Below are positions 41,529 to 52,660 of a stretch of DNA of 64,000 bases, one piece after another. The notes under the pieces are model-generated. The model was given only the letters and a program-made list of their open reading frames with translations, was not told the DNA's origin and searched no databases. Position 1 is the first letter of the stretch, and each line of letters starts with the position of its first letter. The DNA is from Blastocladiella emersonii ATCC 22665 (lineage: Eukaryota; Blastocladiomycota; Blastocladiomycetes; Blastocladiales; Blastocladiaceae), in the NCBI GenBank assembly GCA_025594325.1, contig JANHCV010000002.1:992001-1056000 (forward strand). The letters are read 5' to 3'. The position numbers and the translations under genes were made by a program.

Positions 41529-44500
41529 TTACATGTGGTGCGGCTGGCGCCCGTGGCTGCTGCTGCTGACGCGCGGGCGCTTGGCGGGCCGGCCGCCGTC
41601 GCCGCCGCCACCGTCCATCATCCCGCCACCACTGCTATTGCCCATGAACTGGTGCTGTGGGTGCTGGTGCTGCGAGTGCTGGTGCTGGTGCTGCGGGTGC
41701 CCAAGCATGCCGCCCATCTGCTGCTGCTGGTGGTGGTGATGATGGTGCTGCTGCTGCTGCTGCATGTACTGCCCAGCGAACCCGCCGCCGCCGCCACCGC
41801 CGTTGCCGCCCACCATGAGGTCCGACGCGCTCGCGGCGCCCGCGTCGTGCTGCTGCTGCTGCTGCGGCTGGTACATGAGCCCCGTCGTGTCAAAGTTGGA
41901 CGCGAGGAGGGCGTCAACGGCCTGGACGTTCGTGAACGACCGCACGCCGCCGCCGCCGCCCATGCCGGCGGGCGCGAGGAGCGGGGCACCACCGCCGCCG
42001 GGTTTGGACCCGGGCGCGCCCATGGACTGCTGCTGCTGCTGAGGCCGGCTGAGCATCCCGGACACGAGATCGACGCCGCTGCTCGCGCCGCTCGGATTGC
42101 TCGTGGTCGGGAGCCCCGAGTCGGTGCCGCCCATGGCGGCGGCGGCAGCTGCAGCGGCGGCCGCGGCGGCCGAGTTGGTGAACGACTGGAACGCGGCGAG
42201 CGAGGTGGCGCTGCCGCTGAGGTCGGCGCCGTCGGGACTGCTGAGCCCCTGCTGCGACTGCTGCTGCTGCGACTGGGACTGCTGCGGCTGCGTCGTGAAC
42301 TGGAACTGCGACGCGGCGGCCTGATCCTGCTGCAGGTGGAGGAGGAGTTGCTCCATGGGTTTGCTGGTCGGCGCCGCGTTACGCCTGCCCGTCTGCTGGG
42401 GCTGCTGCGGGGGCGCGGGCTGGAACGGCGGGATCGGGTTGCCGGGACCGCGGGCGGACTGCTGCTGGTGCTGCTGTTGCTGCTGCTGCTGCTGCGCGGA
42501 GAACATGCCCGCCATGCCGCCCTGCGCCTGCTGCTGCTGCTGCTGGTCCATATCGCCGAACGCGCCGGCACCGCCCGCATCGCCGCCGAGGAACTGCTGC
42601 TGCTGTTGTTGCTGCTGCTGTTGAGCCCCACCGTCCATGCCGGTGAGCCCGAGCGGGATCTGGCCCGACGCCGCGAGCCCGACGAGGTCCGCGGCGTTCG
42701 CGAGCGAGCCGAACGGGCCGGAGACCGCGGCCGCCGCCGCCGCCGCTGCAGCCGCCGCAGCCACCGCGGACGCGTTGGTCGAGGGCGCCATGAGCCGGCC
42801 GTCGCCGACCTGCTCGATCTCGTCGCCGTCGTCGACCTGGTCGACCTCGCTGAGCGACGGCTCGGTGTCGATGCCGCCAATGCGGCGGTCGTGCTGCTTC
42901 TTCTGCTGGTCGGACGCGAGCGGCTCGTCGTCGGGCAGCTCGGTAATGCGGCCGGACGACGACTGGTACCCGATGCGGCCAGCGGCGCCGGGCCCGCCGG
43001 CCGCGGCCGCGTTGCCCGTGGCGGCGGCGGCGAGGAACCCGATGCGGCCCGCGGGCCCGCCCATGCTCATGCCGACGCCGAGGCGCATGCTGGAGGGGAC
43101 AGCGGCGCCGGACGTCGCGGCGGCGGCGGCCGCAGCCGCGTTGCCGTGCTGGCGGAGGTGCGCACAGAAACGCTCAATGACGGCCTTGAGGGCGAGCTTG
43201 GAGAAGGGTTTGGGCAGCACCTCGTCCATGCCGTGGGCGAGGTAGGTCATGCGGTCGCCCTCGGACGTGTTGGACGTCATGGGGATGATGGGCGTCCACG
43301 TGTTGAACTGGCGGATCTGCGACGCCGCCGAGACGCCGTCGAGGTTGGGCATGACAATGTCCATGAGCACCATGTCGTACTGGCCCGCGTTCATGCGGTG
43401 CACGGCCGCGAGCCCGTCCTGCGCCACGTCGAACTGGCACCCGAAGATCTGCAGCAGCTTGCCCGACAGCTTGCGGCAGATGGCGTCGTCCTCGACCAGA
43501 AGCACGCGCGGCGGCGTGTCCCACTGGAACGCCGGGGTCGCGGCCGCCGACGGGTTGGCGCGCACCGCGGGACTGCTGAGCGTCAGCGGCGCGCCGCCCT
43601 GCATCGCCGACGAGGGCGGCGGCGGCAGCGGGAACGGCGGCGGGTTGACCTGGACCGACGACGCCGACGCGGACGGCGCGGGCTGCGCCGCCTGCGCCTG
43701 CTGCGGATTGGACGGGAAGAACTGCGACTGCGCCTGCGACTGCTGCGCCTGCTGCTGCTGCATCTGCTTCTGCAGCGACATGGCGGTGCCCGTGTTGGTC
43801 GGGATCCCTTGCGGCGCGCGCGGGATGCCGCCGAACGGCCGCCCCGCCGCCGCCGTGTCCTTGGTTCCGCCGACGGGCGGCGACACGTGCTGCTGCTGCT
43901 GGGTGTTGGACGACTGCTGCTGCTGCCACTGGTTGCTGCCGCTGTTCCCACGCACCCCAGCCCCGCGGCCGGAGATCGGCGCGCGGTGGTGATGGTGGTG
44001 GTGGCTCGGCGGCGGGGGCGCGAGGTCATCGCCGCCGTACCCGTACTCGTCGTGCGGCGGCGGGGGCGGGGGCGGCGGGACGTCGTCGTACTCGTCCGCG
44101 TACCGCGGGCGCGGAGGCACGCGGCCGGCGCCGGCGCCGCGGCGGTCGGGGCCCGGGTAATACGGGTCGACTATGGCGGGCTCGTCGGCGGCGCCGCTGC
44201 CGCGGTACGGGTCGCGCGCCGAGGCGCCGCCGTTGCGGAGGTGCGGGGGCGGCCCGCCGGGCCCGCCGCCGTACGGCGGGTACCGGTCGTCGGCGGGGTA
44301 CCCGCCGCGCGCAGCGCTGCTGCCGCTGCCACCGGGCGGTGGCGGGTGCGCGTGGTGGTCCCACGGGCCGCCGACGGCGTCGTGGTGGTACGGGTCGCGA
44401 GGGCCGCCGGATCGCGGGCCGCCGGCGGCGCCGGGCGCGTGCGGGTAACGGCGCGAGCCGGGCGGCGGCGGGTGGTGCGCGTCGACGGCCATGTCGTCGG

Positions 44501-46139
44501 GGGCGTAGCCGTGGTCGAGGTGGCGCGGGTGGTCGCGGGGGCGGCCGCGCGGGCGGAGTGGCGACGCCGAGGTGGCGGTGGTGTCTAGCGCGGCGGCGGA
44601 GGCGACGAGCGGGTTGCCCGACTCGAGGCGGCGGCCGAGGTCCGAGGCCATGTGCGAGCGCAGCGCGTCGTGGTGCTGCTGTGCGAGGTGGCGGAGCGCG
44701 TCGTGGTTGCCGTAGCGGTCGCCCGAGTCTGGTTTGGGGGAAGTGCGTTAGCGTCCGGCCGAGAGCGAAGCGAGTAAGGGGAAGAGCGTACAGTAGTGGG
44801 CATTCGAACTCGCGAGCGTGTCGGCCATCTCCTGGAGCAGGCGCTCCTGCGTGACAAACAGCTTGCGCATGGCGAGCAGCTCGTCGACGACGATCTTGTA
44901 ATTGCGGTCCATGCGCTGGATGTACGCGTCCATGTCGACGTGGTACCGGGCCACGTCCTCGAGCTGCGCCGCGAGCTCGGCCGTGGTCGGCCCGTTGGTG
45001 GGCGGGAGCGGGAACATGCCGCCGCGGTGCGGCGGGCGCGTCGACGGCTGGTGGTGGAAGTGGCCGCCGCTGCCCGTGCCGCTCCCGGCGCCGCTGTTGC
45101 CCGTGTGGTGCGTGCCCGTCGGCGCGGCCATGGCGGGTTCGGGAGGCGACGCGCGGTTGCCGGCAGACGTGGCGGGCAGGACGCGGCGAGCATCGGCGGA
45201 CCCGCGGGCGGGGGGATCGGCGCGCGAGCCCGAGGCGGACGACGCGGCGGGCGCGGCAGCAGCGGGGGCAGGAGCCGCCTCGGCGGCGGCGTTGTTGGCG
45301 CGGGCGGCCTTGGACGAGGAGGTGGGCTTGCGCGAGATGTGCTCGAGCAGCTCGGGGCGGTGGAGCTGGAAGTTGGGGTGGTTGAACTCCCAGGCGAGGT
45401 CGCCGTAGGGCCGGCGGCCGTCGTCGTACTTGACCTTGTGGAAGTCGTACTTGTTGAGCTGGCGCACAAACGACGAGAAGTTGTTGTGCTTGAAGTGGCG
45501 CGGCAGCACGTCGCGGGCGAACACGTTGGGGTCGGTGACGACGAAGGAGGTGCCGTCGGGCGACCACGACACGGCCTCGCGGTTGTCGGGGCTCTCGAGC
45601 ATGCGGAACAGCTTCTTGACAAAGTCGGGGATCCCGACCGAGATGGCGAGCCGCAGGCGCGCCGCCGTCAGCGACTCGGGCGTGGTGCGGGCCTCGAGGC
45701 GCGCCGTGGCGGCGGCCGCGCTCATGGACGCGGTCATGGCGAGCCCCGTGGGCGTGCCGCTGAGCGCCGACGAGGACGACGCCGCGGTGCCCGTGGTCGC
45801 GCCCGACGATGCGCCGCCGGCCGGCGTGGTCGGATCGACGTCCATGTCGTTGCTGCCGGCACCGGCGGCACCCGTGCCCGCGGGACGGCGCTCGTCGTCG
45901 TCGTCGTCATCATCATCGTCATCCTCGTTGTCGAGCTCGTTGGGGTCAGCGTCAGCGCCGCGGGCGGCCGTGTCGAGCGGGTGCTGGGGGCCGCTGCCGG
46001 ACGGCGCGGCAATGGGGTGTCGCAGGCCCGACGGCAGCGGCAGCGGCGGTGGTGGTGGTGGTGGTGGGGGCGCGGCCGACCCGGCGGCGGCGGCAGCGTC
46101 GCGGCCGTTCGCGAGCGGGCGCGCAAAGGGTTGCTGGTG
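41529..46139 (-). CDS. SKN7: Skn7/Prr1-type regulator: HSF DNA-binding domain plus response-regulator receiver
   Basis: Complement of 41529..44728 and 44792..46139, 1,515 residues; intron GTACGC...ACCAG in phase. Residues about 163-270 are an HSF-type winged helix (VKKLFRMLESPDNREAVSWS, FARDVLPRHFKHNNFSSFVR, then QLNKYDFHKV). A coiled coil (VARYHVDMDAYIQRMDRNYK and onward) follows near residues 385-445. Residues about 851-978 are a receiver domain: VLLVEDDAICRKL (acidic pair), YDMVLMDIVMPNLDG with the phospho-acceptor Asp, MTSNTSEGD, and PKPFSK with the conserved Lys. Skn7 is the nuclear output of fungal Ypd1 phosphorelays in osmotic, oxidative and wall stress. The protein is more than twice the usual 620 residues because of poly-Gln/Pro/Gly linkers before and after the receiver. 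The frame is open far upstream of ATG 46139; that ATG fits the family best. The TAA stop overlaps a perfect GTAAGT donor. Confidence 0.92.
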
Positions 46140-47703
46140 CATTGCGGCGGCTGCTGCGGCTGCGGTGGAGGTGGTGCGCGCAGAGCAGAGCAGAGGTGGG
46201 AGCGCGGGCGCGCAGCGGGCAGAGTGCGGTGATTTTGCGGGTGGGCGATTGCGGGCAGAGGCGGTCGGGCGGGAGCGAAGAGGAGGGGGCGTGGGCGGGG
46301 GCGGGGGCGGGGGCGCGGTCGGCCGTCGGGCGGGTCGCGAAGCACAGCGCAGCGCAGCACGTTCGTGGGCTCGCGCGGCTGCTCGCGCGGTCTGGATTGC
46401 GGGAGATGGGCCCGTGTGTGCCGTTGCAGCAAGTTGAAGGGCCGCGCGAGGGAGAGGAGGGAACAGCGAGCGGGACGACGGAGGCTGCGCGCGCACACGC
46501 TCGGCGTTCGTTCCGCCCACATCAGCGTTCGCCACGGCCAACCGCTGCTGCTCCCCGCTGATCGATACGGCCATCCCGACACGCGCCGAGCATGCGGCCG
46601 AGCGCGCGCCCACCAGCGCTCTGCGCCGGCTGTGAGACACGGCGCCTCTCGCGGCGCTGTCGTGCGCGACATCATGCCGCAGCTGGACGGCGACCCTGGG
46701 CGACGTGCGCGACGGCGAGCGCGGCGGCAACGCCGGGTGACGCACGCGCGAGTCGAGGGGAACGCGGCGCCGGGACCGCGTCGTCAGGCCGCGCCACCGA
46801 GCGGCCCCCGAGTCCAGGCCCGACGCGCGACCACCTCCTCTCCTGAACGCTAACCGCCGCTGTCCCTTGGCCAGGGGTGGCCGGAGCAAGGCGCGCCGCC
46901 CCCGTGCGGTCACATGGCTGTGAGACGATGTCTCCCCGGCCAAGGGAACTAAATGCCCCGGCCGACGCGCGTCGGGAAAAGGCGTGACGGCACACGTGAC
47001 CGCCCGCCTCGGCGCCAGCCGGCGTTGCTGCAGCGCGCACGCTGCCTTCTCGCTCTCGCTCTCTCCTGCCCTGCCCTGCCCGCCGTGCGAACGCTCCCGT
47101 TCTCCTCACCGGAGCCTTCTCGCGAGCTGCTCGCTGCGAATCGACGCCCCGTTGTCCGCCCTCGCGTGCATCGCCGCCTCGTGCCCCTTGAGCGCTGCGC
47201 GGTTCGTGTGCCCTCCGCGCGACCGCTGTCTCCATTGGCGAGCGGCCTCGACTCGACTTCTGTCAGCCGGCTCGTCCATCGGTACCAATCGCGTCTACAA
47301 CGCGCTTGAACGAATCGTCAATCTCGGTCGCATGTACGTCCGCTTCGTCCCCCCTCGACTCGCCGCCGTGCAGGGACCGCCATCCCTCCCATCCCCTTCT
47401 TCGATCCTCGCCGTCACCCAGTTTCGTCGCTCGAAGCACGATTGCTCTCCAGGGGCTACTCGGAGCGCGAAGCATCCTGGAACGGGCCCGCGCCTCGCGC
47501 CAGTGGCCGCGACCGCAACCGCGCCCCCGCGCGCGAGCGAGAGCGACCCCGATCCGTTCCATGCCTTGCCTTCGTTGCGCCTGCGTGACGCATCCCGCTC
47601 GAGCCCTGGCCCTGACTGCTGCTCGCGTACTGACGGCCGACCCCTGCGCCACCTTCTCCTCCCTCCCTCGCTTCTCTCTTTCCCACAGCCCTCGATCACT
47701 ACC
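46140..47703. promoter_or_regulatory. Divergent promoter and 5' leader region of Skn7 (left) and Sin3 (right)
   Basis: About 1.56 kb between the two ATGs, no separate gene supported. GCGGTCACATG (46906) and CACGTGACCGC (46993) form an inverted pair of E-box-like sites. CCCTTGGCC (about 46864) and GGCCAAGGG (about 46937) form a second inverted pair nested with the first. The flanks facing Skn7 (46150-46330) are G-rich on the plus strand and those facing Sin3 (47050-47700) are C/T-rich, as expected for pyrimidine-rich leaders in both transcripts. Confidence 0.5.
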
Positions 47704-50700
47704 ATGCAGCAGCAGCAGCAACAGCAGCCGCAACCACAACAACAACCTCAGCAGCAGCAGCAGCAGCCGTCGGCCCAGCCGCAGCAGCCCGTCCAGCAAC
47801 AAGCGCCGCAGTCGCAGCAGCCGATCGTGCTCCCGCCCATGAACGTCAACGCGCCGCCATCCTCCTCGGCCTCGGCCGCGGCCGCGCCGGCGCCAACGGC
47901 AGCTGCTGCCAAGCCCGCCACGGCGCCCGCTGCTCCGAAGCCTGCCGCGATCCCCACAGGCTCCATGTCGTCTTCGTCGTCGGCCTCGGCCTCGGCCGAT
48001 CCGGCTGCCCAGCGCGTGCCCTCGGCGTCGCCCGCTCCCGCTGCTGCCGCCAAGCCGAGTACCGCTGCCCCCGCCCAGCAGCACCGTCCGGCACCTGCAC
48101 CAGCAGCTGCCCCTGCCCGCGCACCGACCACGGCGACGGCAGCGGCACCAGCGACCACGGCCGCGACCCCCGCCGCCGCCGCCGATGAGCCCGAGCGTGC
48201 CCTCAACGTCTCGGACGCGCTGTCGTACCTCGAGGAGGTCAAGCGCCAGTTTGCCACCGACTCGGTCAAGTACACGCAGTTCCTCGACATCATGAAGGAG
48301 TTCAAGGCCCTCACGTACGCTTCGATCTCCGCCCCTTCTCCTTTCCCGACCGCTCACATCCCTCCAACGCAGGATCGGCACGCCCGAGGTCATCGCCCGC
48401 GTCTCGGCCGTCTTCCGCGGCTACCCGCGCCTCATCCTCGGCTTCAACACCTTCCTGCCCAACGGCTTCCGCATCGAGATGACGGGCAACCCCAACTCGC
48501 CCGTCCGCGTCATCACCCCCGAGGGCATCTCGACCCCGCAGGACCCCGTCGTCGCCGCGGCTTCCTCGGCTTCCGCCGCGTCCAAGCCGGCCGCGAGCGC
48601 TTCAGCTGCTCCCGCGCCCGTCGAGGCCAAGGCGCCCGTCGCGGCGGCACCGGCAGCGCCAGCTGCTCCGGCCCAGTCGGCTCGCCCGAACCAGCAGCAG
48701 CCCGCGGCTCAGCCTGCTCGTCCCGCGCCGGCTGCCCGCCCCGCAGCACAGCAGCCGCAGCAGCAGCCGCCCGCCCAGCAGCAGCAGCAACCGCCCGTGG
48801 CCCGCCCGGCTCAGCAGTCCTCGGCTCCTGCCGCCGTACCGGCACCAGCTCGCACCGCGGCCCCGCCTGCTGCACCTCGCCCGACCGGCTCGGCCCCAGC
48901 TCCCGCCACGGCACGTCCAAGTTCGGGCTCGGACCACGCCTACCCCGAGGCACCAGCGCACGGCGCCGCGTACGCGCCTGCCGCCAAGCCGCCGACGGTC
49001 CCTGCACCCGCAACCGCCCCGGTCCCAGCACCGGCTCCTGCCGCCGCCGCCGCTCCTGCTCCGGCATCCACCATGTCGGCGCACGCGACGGCGCCGGCGG
49101 CGCCCGCAGCCGGCCCGGCCCCGGCCAACCACCTCGACCTCGGCCAGGCCGTCAACTACGTGAACAAGATCAAGCTGCACTTTATCCACCGCCCCGAGGT
49201 GTACCGCCAGTTCCTCGAGATCCTCACCAACTACCAGCAGGACTGCCGCCCCGTCGAGGAGGTCAACGAGCACGTCCAGGTCCTGTTCCGCGACGCGCCC
49301 CACCTCATCGACGAGTTCAAGCAGTTCCTGCCCTCGGCCAGCCGCCCCGCCGCCCCCGCGGCCCCGGCCGCGCCCGGTCGCGGTGGACCCGCCCCGGGTC
49401 GCGCGACGGGCGCCGCGGGTGCGCTCGCGGGATCGACAGCTGCCCGCGCACTGCAGAGTGCTGGCGCCGCCGCGTCATCGACCGATGCTGGCACCACGCT
49501 CTCCGTCTTCACGTCGCGCCCCGGTACCCCGCCCGGCGCCATGCCGCCCATGGGCGACCATTTCCCCGACACGTCGGCCGGCAAGGCCGCGGCCGCGGGC
49601 AACTCCAAGGCCGTGGCGTCCGCCTCCGCCGCCGTCCCCGGCGCGCCCGCGACCAAGAAGCGCCGCGTCGCGGCGAGCGAGGGCAAGGCCGCCGCGGGCG
49701 GCACCGCGAGCAAGAAGAAGGCGCGCACCGACGCCTCGGGCGCGTCCTCAACCGCCGGTGCCGCGGCCAACTCGGGCCCGCCGCCCATTGCCGCCGGCGA
49801 GGAGATGGAGCTGTTTGACCGCATCAAGAAGCGCATCAACTCGCCCGCCGTCTACGCCGAGTTCCTCAAGCTGCTCAACCTGTACGCGGCCGACACCATT
49901 TCGCTCGGCGAGCTCGTCGAGCGCGTCCAGGGGTTCCTCGGCCAGCGCGCGCCCGACCTGTTCAAGGCGTTCAAGGACCTGGTCCGGTACCCCGAGCACG
50001 CCGCTGCCGTTGCCGCGGGCACCGCTGACGGTGCGGCTGCCGCGGCGGCTGCCGGCAGCGCCCTCCCGCCGCTGCTCCTCAAGCCCGCCACGGCGCACAT
50101 GGACCCGGCGGGGATCGCGTGGGACGAGCCGTTCACGGGGTTCGCCAAGTACAACTGCCCGAACGGCATGGACACGTGGCAGCAGGTCGGCCCGTCGTAC
50201 CGGCGCATCCGGCGCGGCGTGCGCGTCGGCCAGTGCAGCGGCCGCGACGCCCTGTGCCGGTCGGTCCTCAACGACGAGTTTGTCTCGCACCCGCCCACCC
50301 ACAGCGACGCCAACGCCGAGGACCAGCTCAACGTGCACCGCCGCAACGCCCACGAGGAGCACATGTCCCGCGTCGAGGAGGAGCGGTACGAGTTCGATAT
50401 CAACATCGAGGCCAACGCCGCGTGCATCCGCCTCCTCGAGCCCATCGCCCTGTCGCTGTCGGTCATGCGCGAGGACGAGCGCCGCGCGTACCGCCTGCCG
50501 CGCGGCCTCGGGTCCAGCGCGCCGTCGATCCTGGATCGTATTCTCAAGAAGCTGTACGGCGAGAACGCGGCGCAGGTCGCCGACGGCCTGTGCAACTCGC
50601 CCGCGGTGGCCGTCCCGCTCGTCCTCAAGCGGCTCAAGCAAAAGGACGACGAGTGGCGGCGCCAGAAGCGCGAGTTCGCCAAGGTGTGGCGCGAGTCGGA

Positions 50701-52585
50701 CGCCAAGAACTTCTACAAGGCGCTCGACTACCAGGGCGCCGCGCTCAAGGCCAACGAGAAGAAGTTCTCGATCAAGACGCTCATCCAGGAGGTCGAGGCC
50801 GCGTACCTCGAGGCCAAGGAGAAGCGCGTCATTGCCAACGCCGCCGTCATCCACCACCTCGAGCTCCCCGTCGCCGACCGCTCGGTCCTCATCGACGTCT
50901 TCGACCTCCTCGCCAGCCTCAGCGACGGGCCCTTCAACAAGCTCCGCCCGTTCCTCGAGTCCTTCTTCTTCTCCGAGGTCGACCCCAACGCCGCCACCGC
51001 GGGTACCGTCACCGGCGCCATGGGGACCACGGTCACGGCGGGTAACGCCATGGCCGTCGACGGCGCCGCTGACGGTGCTGCGCCCGGGTCTGCGGCAGCT
51101 GCTGCGGCGGCGGCCGCGCGCCGCCGGTCGACGCGCAAGCAGGTCAAGCCCGCGTCGTCGGTGACGTGCTTCGGCAACAACAACATCTACCTGGTGATGC
51201 GGTTGGTGCACATGGTGTACACGCGGCTCGAGGCGCTCAAGCGGCGCGGGACCGAGCTCGCGCGGCAGACCGCCGGGTCGCTCTTGCGCGTCAACCCGAC
51301 GGCCATCGAGCTCGGGATGCAGGACCCGCCGACGGCCGAGCAGGAAGCGGCCGCGGCCAACCCGCTCAGCTACTACCCGACGACGCTGCGGCTGCTCGAG
51401 CAGTCCCTGCGCGGACGCCTCGAGACGACCAAGTTCGAGGAGGCGGTGCGCGGCATGTTCGGGACCGCCGCGTACACGGTCTTCGCCATGGACAAGACGG
51501 TGCAGGCCGCGCTCAAGCAGGTCAAGGATGCGGTCAACGACGCCAACACCAAGAAGCTCCTCGCCCTGTACTCGCCCACGGCCGCGCTCCGCGGCGGCAA
51601 CCGGTACCACCACGAGACGCTCACCCGGCTCGCCGCCGAGGATATCGTCGCCAAGACCAACCACAACAACCAGGACCACGTCTACCGCCTCGAGTACCAC
51701 CACCCGGTCCCCACCGCGGCGGCACCCTCCGCGTCGGGCCGCCGCGCTGGCCGGACCCACGCCGCAACCCCGCTCGGCGCCGCCGGCCCGCACGCCAACA
51801 GCTACGTCCTGACGGTCCAGCTGCTCTCGTCGCAGGATTTCGTCAACGGCGACGAGGCCAAGTGGTCGCAGTACGTCGAGCAGTACACGGGGTCCGGCGC
51901 CGTCGACACCGAGGGGTACCTGTTCTCGGCGTCGGGCGCGCCCACGGCCGCCGCGCGGTCCACGCGGTCACGCCGCAGCAACGAGCAGCAGCAGCCGGCG
52001 GGCGGCATGGTGTCGGGCGACGAGTCCGGTACCGGCGCAGCGCCGATCGCGGTCGCGCCGCCGTTCCTGCGCCGGTCGTGGCGCCAAGCGGTCCGCGGGC
52101 TCGAGCACCGCGCCGCCAAGGGCAAGCAGGACCACGTCGAGGCGCACGGCGGGCTGCAGCTCAAGATCTGCATCAACACGTACCGGCTGTTCTACATTGC
52201 CCAGACCGAGGACTCGTTTGTGCGCGTCCGGTCCGACACCCCCGCCCCGGCGCCCGCGCCCGCAGACCAGCCGCGGCTCGCCAAGCTCGCGGCGTGGTGG
52301 GAGGGCCCGCAGGGCTGGAACCGCGACGCGACGGGCGATGTCGGCGAGGTCGACCGCGCCCGCACCGACCGCGTCACCAAGTGGTTCCTCGGCATCGAGC
52401 CCGCGCGCCCGCGGTTCGCCACGACGCGCGACCCCGAGTCGGGTATCTACACGTCCCGCACCCGGGCCAACGGCGAGGACGCTAGCGTGCCCATGGACAC
52501 GGACCTGCCACCAGCACCAGCAGCGGGCACGGACGACGTCGAGCCCGTGCGCCGGCTGTTCCCGGGCTTCGCGCCGCGGAAATGA
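47704..52585 (+). CDS. SIN3: Sin3 histone-deacetylase complex scaffold
   Basis: Join 47704..48314 and 48373..52585, 1,607 residues. An N-terminal poly-Gln and Ala/Pro-rich leader is followed by PAH1 (about 165-239, DALSYLEEVKRQFATDSVKY, split by the only intron, GTACGC...CGCAG), PAH2 (about 456-523, AVNYVNKIKLHFIHRPEVYR) and PAH3 (about 680-746, MELFDRIKKRINSPAVYAEF). The HDAC-interaction domain starts near residue 796 (SYRRIRRGVRVGQCSGRDAL) and contains LNDEFVSHP and EEHMSRVEEERYEFDINIEA, all Sin3 hallmarks. A conserved C-terminal region with FFFSEVDPNA, CFGNNNIYLVMRLVHMVYTR and YRLFYIAQTEDSFVR follows. Sin3 has no DNA-binding activity; the PAH domains recruit repressors and the middle holds Rpd3/HDAC1. 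A decayed relative with the same intron lies at 3969-5076, 43 kb away. Confidence 0.96.
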
Positions 52586-52660
52586 GTGATTGACTGAGAG
52601 AGAATGGAGGAGGAGGACGAAAGTTTTTGTGCCATGGATGAATGTGTTTTTTATCTACTA

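Noticed and set aside
42470-42620. CTG/CAG runs as an expanding disease-type repeat locus
   Set aside because: They encode mixed Gln tracts within the Skn7 tail, broken by other codons, and similar tracts are common in this genome.
46145-46943. N-terminal extension of Skn7 by about 268 codons
   Set aside because: The frame is open, but it is Arg/Pro/Ser-rich sequence typical of antisense or non-coding G+C-rich DNA here, and ATG 46139 gives a normal fungal Skn7 start.
46984-47703. N-terminal extension of Sin3 by about 240 codons
   Set aside because: The open frame is a pyrimidine-rich leader translated by chance. ATG 47704 begins the poly-Gln leader usual for Sin3.
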